NCBI GenBank assembly: GCA_014281115.1
Contig: JACONQ010000020.1
Location: 1,364,001 to 1,428,000, forward strand
DNA length: 64,000 nucleotides
Source of the DNA: Laburnicola sp. R22_1
Taxonomy: Eukaryota; Ascomycota; Dothideomycetes; Pleosporales; Didymosphaeriaceae
Direction: 5' to 3'
Positions 10,137 through 21,166 of the stretch are shown here, piece by piece. The position numbers and the translations under genes were made by a program. Position 1 is the first letter of the stretch, and each line of letters begins with the position of its first letter. The notes beneath the pieces are model-generated. The model saw only the letters and a list, made by a program, of their open reading frames with translations. It ran no database searches and had not been told where the DNA came from.

Positions 10137-13100
10137 GCCGCAGCCACCTTGGAGGCAAGGGGCCCCCGCAAGGCTGGAGGGTCCCTGATCGCCCTAGAAG
10201 GGGTTATCCGAACAGCAGCGGGCTCCTTCAAAGTGAGGGCCCTAGTAGACTGCGGCGCGGAGGCCAACTTCGTCAGTACCAGGATGGCGGAGAGGGTCGC
10301 AGTCTAACTAAAAGCGAATGCAAACTAGACTTACAAGGCCCTAAACGGAGTTAAATTGGAGGTTTAAGGCCAGACCAAGCTGGCCTACGCGATAACGGAC
10401 AGCCGTGGGCAAACCCGGGCTGGGTCGGACGAATTCGTCGTAGGGGACATCGAAGGGTTCGACATAGTGCTGGGGATGCCCTGGTTGACCAAATGGAACC
10501 CACTACCCAACTTCACCGCTCGTACATTGCGATTTAACAACGGCAAGCGCAAATTCCAGAAGGTCGCCATGGAGGGGCCACAACAATTCGCGAATACCGC
10601 TAAGGACGCTGACAATGACTGTTTTGTCATGTATGGAGTTAGCCTAGGCCAATCCGGTCCGAACGAGACTGTTCTACCCGAGGGTTACTGAGGGAGGTTC
10701 GAAGAAGCCTTCTTAGAAGCGGACGCCGCCCTACTGGCGGACCATGGGCCTTACGAGATGTCTATTGACATTGAGGCAGACAAGAAGGTACCCTTTGGAC
10801 CGCTCTATAGCCTGTTGGCGCCGGAGGCACAGGTCTTGAAGGAGTACATCGAGAGGAACCTCGAAAGAGGCTGGATACGCCACTCGAAATCGGAAGCAGG
10901 AGCACCGATCCTTTTCGCAAAGAAGAAGGACGGGGGATTGCGATTATGCGTAGATTACTGTGGACTGAACGCGGTGACCGTGAAAAACCGTTACCCACTC
11001 CCACTAATCCAAGAGTCACTGGACCGGTTGGGATCCGCCGTCATATACACTAAATTGGACCTGAGGGACGCCTATTACCGTATATGAATCAAGGCAGGCG
11101 ACGAATGGAAGACGGCATTCCGGACTAGATATGGCCACTACGAATACACAGTAATGCCCTTTGGGTTAACTAACGCCCCCGCGGTCTTTCAGAGCTATAT
11201 TAATAGTGCGCTGTTGGACTTACTTGACGTCTGTTGCATTGTATACTTGGACGACATCCTTATATATTCCCAGAGTGAGGAGGAACACGTTGAACACGTG
11301 AAGATAGTGCTGGATCGGCTTATCCAGCACAAGCTGTACGCCAAACTCTCCAAGTGTGAGTTCCACACCTGAGAGGTAGGCTACCTAGGGTTTGTAGTAA
11401 GCCCGGAGGGCGTGCATATGGAAGGGGATAGAGTCAAGAGCATACAGGAGTGGCCAGAGCCTAAGTTGGTATGGGATGTGAGAATTTTCCTAGGCTTTGC
11501 CAATTACTACCGAAGATTTATTAAAGGGTTTTTAAGGGTCGCAAGCCCCCTGCACGTACTCACCCAGCGACCAGAAGGGTCGGCCCGTGGTGGTCACTGA
11601 TAACGTAAGGAGGAATCGGTACCTATTGCCCTGTCAAGCGAGGCTCGGGCTGCGTTTGAGCAACTAAAGCAAAGCTTTGCTAGTGGGCCCTTGCTAGCCT
11701 ATTTTAACCCTGAATTGCCCTTGAGGGTGGAGACTGACGCCTCTGGATACGCGATATCTGGCATCTTAAGTCAACCACACCTAGGGCCCCAAGGAAAGGA
11801 ACAATGGCACCTAGTTGCCTTCTACTCGCGCAAGATGAGCCAGGCTGAGCGTAATTACGACACGCACGACGGAGAGCTGCTTGCAATAGTAGAAGCCTTT
11901 AAACACTGGAGGCACTACTTAGAAGGCACTGTAGAGCAGGTAGAGCTCCTGACAGATCATGCCAACCTACAGGGGTTCATGACAACTAAAGTCCTGACCT
12001 GACGCCAGGCCCGATGGGCTGAATGGCTTGCCTCATTCAATTTTGGGATCAGACACCGCCTAGGGAAGACAAACCTGGCGGACGGACCCTTAAGGAGGCC
12101 CGACTACGAGTTGGAAGGAGCGGAAAGGCCTGATAGGACGGATAGTTCCTAAGGAAGGCTGCTCAGAGAGCTTTAAAGTAAGCTAAAGCTTGGGGGAGCT
12201 AAAACACCCCAGGAGAGGCTGGAAGAGCCTAGGCTGGCAGCCACCGCGCGGATTGCGCGACCTGGGGAAAGACCTACCCTAGAGGATGCGCAACAAGGGG
12301 AATTCAAGAACCCTTTGCTTCAAGCCATCTCCAAAGAGATGACGAGCGACCCAACAGCGGTTAGGGTGAGGGCGAGTCTCTCGCACCCCACAGAGGATCG
12401 CCCACCGTGGATAGAGCGGTGGAGCCCAATTAAGGGTCATCTACTCCAGTTCAACGGTCGCCTGTACGTGCTGGCCGGCGTCAGGATCGAGACCTTGAGA
12501 CGCTGTTATGATGATCCGCTAGCAGGTCATTTTGGTTTCGCGAGGACACTCGATATCGTCCAGAGGGAGTTCTGGTGGCCCGGGGCCCGTCGGTTCGTTA
12601 AGGATTACGTCCTGACTTGCAAGGCCTGTGCAAGGGTTAAACCCACTAGACACGCACGGTATGGCCAACTCAACAGCTTACCGATCCCGACAGGTCCCTG
12701 GCAAGATATAACAATGGACATGATCATAGACCTCCCTGAGAGCAGGGTGCGTAACCACAAGTATGATAGTATACTGGTGATTGTAGATCGCTTTAGTAAG
12801 ATGGCCCACTATACGGCTGTTCGCAAGGACATGACCGCAGCAGAGCTGGCTGAGATCTTTTGGCGGGAGGTCATACGGCTCTATGGTCCCCTAAGGTCGA
12901 TAGTGACGGACAGGGGTAGCCTATTTACATTAGGATACTGGAGCACCTTTGCGTAGTGCTTAGGGTCAAAACGGCTGCTTTTGACCGCCTTTTACCCGCA
13001 GACGGATGGGCAGACTGAGAGGCAGAACCAGACGCTGGAGCAGTACCTACGAGTCTTCTGCAATTACGAGCAGGACAATTGGGCCTTGTTGCTATTAGAG

Positions 13101-13883
13101 GCAGAGTACTCGTACAACAACAGCGTACACAGCTCTACGGGGAAGTCGCCTTTCCAGGCCGTGTACGGATACGACCTGCCAACCACTGGCGTGGCTGAAG
13201 AACTCCACTTGAGGGGTAACGCACCTCAGGCTATCGCTGACGTGACTAGAATGGCCCAGATAAGGGCTGTCATGCGAGAAACCATGACAAAAGCCCAGGC
13301 TTACCAGGCGAAGGCATACAACTCCAAGCACAAACTGGTAGAGTTTGCTGTGGGAGACATGGTCTACCTTGATGCACGGAACCTGGCCTCGTTAAGGCCG
13401 AAAAAGAAGCTGGACTACAAGTACTGGGGTCCCTACAAAGTTCTACGCCGAGTAGGGGATCAGGCGTACGAACTAAGCCTGCCCAAGGACTTCCAGATCC
13501 ACCCAGTGTTCCACGTGTGCCTACTGGAGCGATCGGCCCTAGAGGGACTCATGCAGCGGGAGCAAAGTCCCCCCAAGGTTGTGGTACCACAAACAGGTCC
13601 AGACATATACCCAGTTGAACGGATTAAGGGTAGGACAAGAGAGAACGGCAGGTGGCTGTACGAAGTGAAGTGGAAAGGGTACGGTGACGAAGAAAACCAA
13701 TGGTTGCCAGCAGAAGACATTTCCAAGACGGCGATGAAGGCTTTCTCTAAGCGCACAGGCTTCACGGAGGACGCAAACCTGTCAGAGGTAAAGACAGGCC
13801 CTAAACAAGGCCCACAGGCCATGCAGAGGCCGGGGTCGCCCTCCAAAACAAGGAGGGGTAGAGATAACCCCAGAAAGGCCTAG
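10137..13883 (+). pseudogene. pol of the chromovirus: protease, RT, RNase H, integrase, chromodomain
   Basis: One continuous frame of ~1,249 codons broken by about 12 stops but no frameshift. Protease: ALVDCGAEANFVS (Asp-Cys-Gly instead of the usual Asp-Ser/Thr-Gly) followed by DIVLGMPWL. Reverse transcriptase: [20 protein letters not shown] and the catalytic YLDDILIYS. RNase H: VETDASGYAISGILSQ and LLTDHANL. Integrase: zinc-binding HxxxxH...CxxC (AGHFG...CKACAR), then the DDE residues in MDMIIDLP, VTDRGSLF and TERQNQTLEQYLR. The C-terminal chromodomain (YPVERIKG...YEVKWKGYG...NQWLPAEDI, about 13610-13740) places it among chromoviruses, which target histone-marked chromatin. The stop at 12954-12956 lies between the second catalytic Asp and the Glu. 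Confidence 0.95.
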
Positions 13884-14269
13884 ATTGGCCTAGACTAGCC
13901 CTAGCAGGTACACAGGCAAGCAATAGTACGCAATCGCGGACTCTGAGAAGTAATAGTGTTGTGAAACAGGCAAAAATACCGTCACAAACATGCAATATAA
14001 AGGATTATGAGAGCAAAGCACAGAAAAGCTTCTCTACCAAGAACCTAAACTAATCGGCGTCCAAGATCCATGAACCAGGGAGCCGAGCACGAACAAGCCC
14101 AATCAAGGCCAAACTAGGCCGAAGCTACGTCTCTAGACCCATAAACAAGGCCAAACAAGGCCCTTAGCCCCTCCCGAAAGCCAAAGGGAGGCAGCAAACG
14201 CTAAAAGGGGGTATCTCAGACTAGGAAAACGCCAGAAAGGGCCAAACAGGCCTAGAAAGCCCAAGGATC

Positions 14270-15291
14270 CTAATCCCAGGTGCGCACCTGCTGCCACAAC
14301 GACTCGAAATCCCTCTTCGCACGCTCCGAAGCCTTGGAACCCGGCCGCACCCTCTCAACTAGGAAGTCTAACGCGTCCTCGAGCGCACTCAAGCGAGCCT
14401 GACATTGGTTAGCCTAGATTACCCTAGATAGGGCTTGGGAAGTTTAGATTACCTCAACAGCAGAGAGATCAGCATTGCCCACCGCCTTACCTCCACCTCT
14501 AGCCCGCTTACGCGGGGTACCCGCGAGACCGCCCGCGTCATCATCCGCCGAACGCTTCCGATTCTTCTTGGCCTCAGCCTTCTCCTTCTCGGTGAGCCCA
14601 AGGGGAAGGAAGCCGTCAGTGGGAAAGTTGGCCCGGCCGGAGTGCAGCGGAGTGTCCTCGTTGCCAGCGTACTTGCCCTTGGTACGGCTACCCCAAAATT
14701 AGCCTTGGGAGGCCTTGATAGGCCTAGATAGGAGAAACTTACATTTGGATATCCTCAAAGACCTTCCGCAACTGGATGGAAGCCTCCTTAAGGGGAGGCA
14801 AGATAGGCCGGGGGCCTCGGAACCCTCGGGGACCTCAGGAATCTCCTTCAACGCCCTCACGTCCAATTCGGCCTCAGTGAGATGAAGGCTGCTGGGATCC
14901 GGGAGGATGAGCTTCATGGCGGCCTGGAGCTTGGAGACAAGACGCTGGGGAACCTAAACACGTTAGGGGGCCCTTGAGAACCCTAGAGAGGCCTAGATAT
15001 GCCTAGGTTGGCCCTACTCACCTGGAAACAATCCCGACCGGCGTTAGCGCACTTGACGCACTTGAGTATGAGATCGTCCTGGCCAGGGTCGATGACGCCA
15101 TCCGAGATGTAGGTCTTGCGGTCCTGTAGAGCTCTGTGGTCCTCTTGGAAGAACCGGCAAGGATGAACTTCCTCAACTTCGTCATCATGGAGCTCGTCCA
15201 CCAGACTCTGGAGGCAGGTTATGCAGGGGTTCGTTGTAATAAGTGCATTGTCCTGGGCCGTTTTCTTCAACCTCTGCAAAGTACCGGACAT
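14270..15291 (-). CDS. Antisense four-exon gene inside the chromovirus (unrecognised, Cys-cluster nuclear-type protein)
   Basis: Minus-strand model: exons 15291-15022, 14953-14743, 14687-14453 and 14398-14270. Introns are 68, 55 and 54 bp, with GTGAGT, GTAAGT and GTAATC donors, CTAAC/CTAAT branch sites and TAG, TAG and CAG acceptors. Exon 1 is exactly 90 codons, exon 4 is 43 codons including TAG, and phases match throughout except for one apparent base missing in the CCCCC run of exon 2 (near 14810). With that base the protein would be ~281 aa. Exon 1 has five cysteines (C23, C26, C45, C78, C81) plus C88 in CVKCANAGRDC, a possible metal site. Exon 3 is Lys/Arg-rich (KKNRKRS, TPRKRARGGGK) like a nuclear localisation signal, and exon 4 is helical. 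Not assigned to any family. It has no in-frame stop apart from the indel effect, whereas gag-pol has about 19. Its 5' end lies 456 bp from the 3' LTR. Confidence 0.72.
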
Positions 15292-15731
15292 CTTGATGAG
15301 GGTGAGATAGGGCTAGATGGGCCTAGATCGGGCTTGACTGGGGCCGAGGCTGTTCCGAGGAGGTTAAATGGGTCGAAAAAAGGATTGGGCGACGTCGAAG
15401 CGGACTGTCAAGCGTCGTTAGCTCTAGACAAGCCTAGATGGGTATGGGGGACCCCCACAGGCCCGAGAAAACCCCAGATTGGGGGTGTTTTGGCCTAGAA
15501 GGGGCCTAGATCACCCTAGATTACCCTTGTCGGAGCCTGCTAGGAGCGCCTATCCCGGGGGTACTTACGCTAGAATAAGTGGCGACGTGGGGAGAGTGGG
15601 GAGAAGAGGTGATGGAGCGGCAGGGCTGGGGGTAAACTTATAAAGGTACGCTAGTCCAAAATAGGCTAGTTAAGCGAGCTTAGCTAGCCTATTTAGAAAA
15701 TTTCTCTGGCGACCTCGGGGTCGAGGTCCTT

Positions 15732-15746
15732 TAAAGAAAGGGAGCT
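15732..15746 (+). other. Polypurine tract of the chromovirus
   Basis: AAAGAAAGGGAGC lies directly upstream of the 3' LTR, the expected primer site for plus-strand DNA synthesis. Confidence 0.75.
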
Positions 15747-15747
15747 T

Positions 15748-15927
15748 TGTCACAACGCGTCCCCTGTGGCAGCGTAACCCCCTAGTTGACCTAGACTGGC
15801 CTAGATTAGCCTTGGCTAGGGCAGAGTTTTCTTCTTAGGCCTTGTAGCCTTTAGACCTACTTTCCTTTTTTAAGGGATCGCCTTAATAGTGAATTGATAG
15901 ATTAAGCATTGTACCCACGATCTTACA
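15748..15927 (+). repeat. 3' LTR of the chromovirus
   Basis: 180 bp copy of the 5' LTR, followed by the TTAGT target duplication at 15928-15932. Confidence 0.96.
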
Positions 15928-17440
15928 TTAGTAGCGTAGATGTCTTATTCCAAGGCTATATTTAAGTCGCTCCCACTACGCTAGCAGCGAGCGAACAATA
16001 GAATAATTGTTTACTAATGCCAATTGCTCCAGTGTAAGGCTTCTTAGCCTTTAGAAATTAGTTAATTAACTTATTGTGTAAGCTGCTCGCATTAACGCGT
16101 CCTAGAGTTGTATGCCTTATACGATCGCCAGTATATCTACCATAATACGTCGCGATAGGTAGTATTTTAAGAATGTCTGTATATTGGCATATCCTATTAT
16201 TAGGTTTTATATGGCCTCGCTAACGTTGCCTATACATATGTTAGTTCTAGATCTGCTAGAACTAGTAGCTAAGACTAATATTACCATTCTTATTAAATGT
16301 CTTATCTCTAGCATAGCGTAGTAAATAGGGCTGGGTGACCTATGCAAACCCTATAATTTCCCCAAGGGTTTTAATCTAAGGCTGTAACGTAGAGTCTAGG
16401 AGACGTTTATCCTTAGAGATAACCTAGCCTTCTAGGGTCCTCTCCGCCATGCGGAAGATAGGAATATTATCTAGTTTTTAATTAAGACGCAATAGGAGCT
16501 TATTGCGCTCTAGCGAGATAAAGAGCCTACTTAGCTCTTCTAGATCTATTAGATTGTACGCAGCAAACGCCCTATTATAGAAGAGCATCCTAAGTAGAAA
16601 CATATAGGGGCTAAAGGTAAGGGTCTTATTATAAATAACTTTAGGGATAGAGAAAGTATTCCTAACCAGATTATTAGCATCTTTATAAGACAAATAGATT
16701 TTAGAAAAAGAAAAAAACTTATATATCTTTAATTCTAAAGAACTCCTTTGTGAATTTAAAGGTTAGCTTAAGTAACACCTAATAAGGCCCACCCTCTAGA
16801 TTCCAGAGTAGCGTAACCTAGACATGCTAATAGCAGAGGCTAAGAAGAGCTTTTGGCCAATTTGCCGTAAAACCGCCAAGTTATAGGTAGACTTAGGTTT
16901 GTATCTAATAGCGTCTGTAGAAATATCGCTTTTTAGTTATTATAAGATTTGTCTCTAGGACTTAAGTAAGGTCCTTTATATATATATATAGGCCTTGTCT
17001 TAGCCTATCTTCTTTAAGCTATGCTTTTTAGCTAGCTTTTATAATACCTACAATACAGCTTAGACATACTATAAGGTAAAGAGGTATATAATAAGAGGCA
17101 GAACAGACCTTATGCATACTCTGGTTTATTTTCCTATCTAGCTTAAGACTTATTACTCTCTTATATACGAGACGGTACACCTTCTAGTACGTCCTAAGGG
17201 AGCTAGCGAACTTAATACCCTAGCGTTTCTAACCTTTCTTTCCTTAACGCTAATTAAGTAGCTAGTTAAAGAAGGTGTATAGGGTGCGGACAGACACAGT
17301 CGTATAGGAGCAGAGGTCTATTCTTCCTAGGTAGGTCCAGCATCTATCTTGTGTTACCATCACATTTCTTAGTCCAAAGAGTTAAAGCATATAACTTACT
17401 ACTTCTATTAGTCTTTAATATAATCTAGTAGACAGATACT
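15928..17440 (-). pseudogene. DUF3435-type tyrosine recombinase, central/N-terminal part (RIP-mutated)
   Basis: Minus-strand translation shows the family pattern clearly: SYKDANNLVRNTFSIPKVIY, then TFSPYMFLLRMLF and ELSRLFISLERNKLLL (16693-16478). These are followed by NIPIFRMAE, TLGEIIGF, the catalytic-region match PYLLRYARDKTFNRNG-like segment, and IQTFLKYYLSRRI...D..AIV (about 16210-16110). The pattern ALMRAAYTIS and RLRSLTLEQLALVN continues to the chromovirus junction, and the reading frame resumes at 8479 once the insert and one TTAGT are ignored. Numerous TAG/TAA codons replace Gln/Trp/Arg. The N-terminus (above ~16900) is too degraded to define. DUF3435 enzymes are tyrosine site-specific recombinases related to Starship captains and Crypton-like elements; no recombinase-flanking cargo could be defined here. 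Confidence 0.8.
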
Positions 17441-17467
17441 ACTCTCCTTATAGTCCTTCTTAGTATA

Positions 17468-19318
17468 ACGTGTTTACAAGCGAGCCGCGCGTACAAGTGA
17501 GCCGCGCGCCCCACCAACTTTCTACAACGCGTCTTATACAAACTACAATGGCTCAACTATTGTCTGCTTAATTGCGCTATAAAGAAGCAAATATCTACCT
17601 AGCTCTTTCAGCTATTAATTCCAGTCAAATACGAAGTATAAAACGCGCTGCCGCAACGTTTTGCGTCCCTGAAACAACACTTCGCGGCCGACGCGCAGGA
17701 ATCGCTGCGCGACGCGACTCTGAGCCCAAATCAAAGAAGCTTACCAAGCTTGAAGAGGAGGTGATTGTTGAGCATATACTTGACCTAGATTCGCGAGGCT
17801 TTGCGCCCACTCTAGGTGCTATACGAGATATGGCGAATAAGCTGCTCACTGAGCGCAGCGCAGGCCACGTTGGCCAGCAGTGGCCTAGGAACTTTGTCAA
17901 GCGAACAGACAGCCTCACAACGCGATTTAATCGACCCTACGATCGACAGCGAGCCCTCTGCGAGGACCCGACGGTTATACAGGCCTGGTTTGAGCTAGTA
18001 GCACGTACAAAGGCCACCTACGGTATCTGCGACGAGGATACCTTCAACTTCGACGAGACTGGCTTTCTAATGGGTAAAATATCCTCCCAGCTAGTCGTTA
18101 CTGGCTCAGAGAGGCGTGGCCGGCCAAAAGCGATCCAGCCAGGCAATCGTGAGTGGGTGACGGCGATCCACGGAATCAACGCTACTGGGTGGGCAATCCC
18201 GCCCTTTATCATCTTCGCTGGCCAGTACCACCTCTCTGCCTGGTACGAGGGCGACGATATACCAGGTGACTGGGCTATTGGTCTTAGCGACAATGGCTGG
18301 ACTACGAACGAGCTTGGTGTTGCCTGGCTACGGCATTTTATTAAGCATACAGTAGAGCGTAGAGTGGGCGCGCGTCAGCTACTAATACTTGACGGCTATA
18401 AGAGTCACAACTCGCTCGAATTCCAGGAGATCTGCAAGGAGAATAAGATCTACACTCTCTGTATGCCGCCACATTCGTCACACCTTCTGCAGCCGCTTAA
18501 CGTTGGCTGTTTCTCGCCGTTGAAGCGGGCGTACGGGCGCCAGGTCGAGGGCCTAATACGCGACCACATCAACCATATCACCAAGCTTGAGTTCCTACCA
18601 GCCTTCCACGCCGCCTACGACCAGTCAATTATAAAGGAGAATATCTGCGCAAGCTTTTAAGGCGCTAGGCTAGTCCCACACGATCCAGAGGCGGTGATAT
18701 TAAAGCTTGATGTGAAGCTTCGTACGCCGTCGCCAGCAGCCCTACCAGAGGCCCTATGGGAGTCTGCAACACCAAGCAACGCGCGCGAGCTAGGCGCTCA
18801 GTCAACTCTAGTTCGTAAGCGGATCCAAAGGCATCAAGGATCCTCTCCTACATCAGTTATCCAGTCGCTTAATCGGCTTACAAGAGGGGCTGAGAGAATG
18901 GCGCATTCGATGGTGCTTATGCGCGATAAGATAGCTAGTCTACAGAGGGCAAATAAGGCAGCCACAACGCGTAAACAGCGCAAAAAGAAGCGGATCTAGA
19001 AGCGAGGCACCCTATTAAAGGCAGAGGGAGAGGATATTATTGCTCAGAAGGCTATTGAGCAGCAACTAGAGGGAGAAACGCGGTATAGCCAGGCGCGGTC
19101 AGGTGCGAGCCGGCAGGCTTCAGCGCGCTGCACGCGCTGCAGGGAGCCTGGGCACAACTCACGTACGTGCAAGAAAGCTTCTATAGATACTGCTTGATTT
19201 AGGATAGCTATTATATTAATAGAATTTTAATGCGTTGTTGATATACAGCCTGCAAAAGGCTGAGAGACTTGGTGGGGCGCGCGGCTCACTTGTACGCGCG
19301 GCTCGCTTGTAAACACGT
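17468..19318 (+). mobile_element. Pogo-like DNA transposon B (1,851 bp, complete)
   Basis: The terminal inverted repeats are at least 50 bp and identical by eye, starting ACGTGTTTACAAGCGAGCC. TA duplications lie at 17466-17467 and 19319-19320. Each end carries the AAGYGAGCCGCGCG motif twice, 17 bp apart. The identical ends suggest recent mobility, but the transposase has three stops. The right TA is also the left TA of element C. Confidence 0.95.
17548..19197 (+). pseudogene. Pogo-type DDE transposase of element B (three stops, no frameshift)
   Basis: 549-codon frame from ATG 17548 to TGA 19197. The N-terminal HTH spans ~residues 10-55 (EANIYLALSAINSSQ), and a CENP-B-like domain runs to ~150. 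The DDE_1 core has FNFDETGF, LILDGYKSH and LLQPLNVGCF (the third Asp is read as Asn, GAC to AAC, so the active site is also lost). The C-terminal coiled, basic tail carries a CCHC knuckle, CTRCREPGHNSRTC. Stops: TAA at codon 8, TAA at 18658-18660 (element C has CGA there) and TAG at 18997-18999. All fit C-to-T or G-to-A change. Confidence 0.93.
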
Positions 19319-19320
19319 TA

Positions 19321-21164
19321 ACATGGATGGCAAGCGAGCGGCGCAGGCAAGCGAGCGGCGCACCCCATCAACTTTCGCACCCGCTCTAAACGCGTCCTAC
19401 AACAACTCCACGCCACAACACTCAAATGGCTTCAAAGGAAGCAGATGTTTAGCTTGCCATCTTTTTAATCAATACCAGCCAGATCTAAAGCAACCGAGCT
19501 GCTGCAGCAGTCTACAATGTACCCGAAACAACGCTCCGCCGCCGACGCGCTGGGAGACCTACGCGACGCGATTGCCAGCCCAACTCGAAGAAGCTTACCC
19601 AGCTAGAAGAGGAGGTGATAATTCGTCATATACTTGATCTGGACCTACGTGGATTTTCGCCTACCTACTTAGCAATTCGCGATATGGCAGATAAGCTGCT
19701 AGCGCGGCGCAGGCCAGGTTGGACAGAAGTGGCCAGCCAACTTTGTTAGGCGTACAGACTCTCTTAAGACGTGTTTTAACCGAGCCTACGATAGACAGAG
19801 AGCTCTCTGTGAGGATCCTATCCTAATTAGCGCCTGGTTCAAGCTTGTAGAGCAGACTAAGGCCAGGTACGGCATCTGCGATGAGGACGTCTACAATTTT
19901 GATGAGGCTGGCTTCATGATGGGCAAGATTACGACTCAGCTCGTTGTTACAGGGTCAGAGAGGAGAGGCCGGCCAAAGGCTGTCCAGCCTGGGAACCGCG
20001 AGTGGGTGACACTTGTCCAAGCAATCAACGCTGCTGGCTGGGCTATCCCACCGTTTATCATCTTTGCTGGCCAGCACCACCTATCTGCTTGGTACGAGGA
20101 GGATATCCCGCGCGATTGGGCTATATCTCTTAGCGACAACGGCTGGACGACGAACGAGCTTGGAGTTGAGTGGCTAAAGCACTTTATCAAGCATACAGAG
20201 ACCCGGATTGTTGGCACGCGTAGGCTGCTTATCCTTGATGGCCATGCGAGCCACCACTCTCTTGAATTTCAACAGCTCTGCAAGGAGAACAACATCTACA
20301 CGCTCTGCATGCCGCCTCACTCCTCGCATCTGCTGCAGCCACTTGATGTGGGCTGCTTCTCGCCGTTGAAGCGCGCGTACAGCCGAGAGGTTGAGGCTCT
20401 GATCCGTAACTACATCAACCACATTACGAAGCTTGAATTCCTGCCAGCCTTCAAGACAGCCTTTGAGCAATCATTTACATCAGCCAATATCTGTTCAGCC
20501 TTTCGAGGCGCAGGCCTTGTTCCTCTCCAGCCTGAAGCTGTTCTGTCAAAGCTGGATGTGCAGCTTCGTACGCCTTCACCAGCTGCTCTGCCAGAGGCTC
20601 TCTGGGAAGCCAAAACGCCGAGCAACATACGTGAGCTTGAGGCTCAATCAACTCTAATCCGTGAGCGCGTTCAACGGCACAAGAGCTCCTCGCCTGCCTC
20701 TATTATTCAGGCGATTAATCAACTTAAGAAGGGTGCTAAAGTAATGATGCTCTCAGCTGAGCTTATGCGCGATCGGATTACTAGCCTTGAGAGAGCCAAT
20801 GAGGCAGCAACTAAGCGTAGACAGCGCAAAAAGAAGCGGATACAGAAGCAGGGGACCTTAACAAAGGGAGAGGGAGAGAATATACTTGCTCAAAAGGCGG
20901 CTGACCAGCAGATAGAGCATGAACAGCGTCAAAGTGGAGAGCGATCAGGCCTGAGCCGCCAGGCTCTGGCGCGCTGCACAAGGTGCAGAGAGCTTGGGCA
21001 TAACTCACGTACGTGCAAAAAAGATACTTTAAATACTGCTTAATCTATTGTATCAAAATCTATATAGTATATTATATTGTGGTTGAGCTGCGCGACTTCA
21101 AAGGTGCGAAAAGTTGATGGGGTGCGCCGCTCGCTTGCCTGCGCCGCTCGCTTGCCATCCATGT
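19321..21164 (+). mobile_element. Pogo-like DNA transposon C (1,844 bp, complete)
   Basis: The terminal inverted repeats of ~55 bp begin ACATGGATGGCAAGCGAGC, with TA at 19319-19320 and 21165-21166. Each end has GGCAAGCGAGCGGCGCA in perfect tandem (17 bp unit). Same orientation as B; one TA separates the two. Confidence 0.95.
19426..21043 (+). pseudogene. Pogo-type DDE transposase of element C (catalytic half intact)
   Basis: ATG at 19426 by alignment to B. In-frame TAG at codon 9 and TAA at about codon 20 interrupt the HTH. A loss of a few bases near 19695-19705 (LLARRRPG versus the expected acidic-rich sequence) shifts the frame. From about 19710 the correct frame is open to TAA 21043. It contains [17 protein letters not shown] and [10 protein letters not shown] (all three Asp retained), then a helical basic tail (RRQRKKKRIQKQ) and the knuckle CTRCRELGHNSRTC. 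The best-preserved catalytic core among the pogo copies here, but without an intact DNA-binding domain. Confidence 0.92.
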
Positions 21165-21166
21165 TA

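Larger units (their letters stand above)
13884..15747. repeat. CCTAGA-motif-rich 3' region of the chromovirus
   Basis: Non-coding parts of this stretch, including all three antisense introns, contain more than a dozen copies of a short degenerate motif around GGCCTAGAT. Examples lie at 13877-13900, 14250, 14411-14432, 14720-14731, 14981-15014, 15312-15332, 15430 and 15490-15526. The exons of the antisense gene largely lack it. The LTR itself has three copies (near 8516-8545). Confidence 0.65.
8480..15927 (+). mobile_element. Complete Ty3/gypsy chromovirus retrotransposon (7,448 bp)
   Basis: Two 180 bp LTRs (TGTCACAACG...GATCTTACA) flank gag and pol in the order PR-RT-RNaseH-IN-chromodomain. 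The insertion created a 5 bp duplication, TTAGT (8475-8479 and 15928-15932). The LTRs differ at one visible position (A versus C in GCTAGGG[A/C]AGAG), so insertion was recent. A purine-rich tract, AAAGAAAGGGAGC, precedes the 3' LTR. About 1.8 kb between pol and the 3' LTR carries an antisense gene. gag and pol contain about 19 in-frame stops, so this copy cannot encode its own machinery. It sits inside the DUF3435 pseudogene. Confidence 0.97.

Noticed and set aside
14435..14731. Plus-strand ORF of 98 codons in the chromovirus 3' region
   Set aside because: Mirror of antisense exon 3 with no recognisable content; the antisense frame has splice signals and a coherent composition.
15136..15498. 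Plus-strand ORF of 120 codons upstream of the 3' LTR
   Set aside because: Opposite-strand shadow of antisense exon 1 and its leader; ends in CCTAGA repeat sequence.
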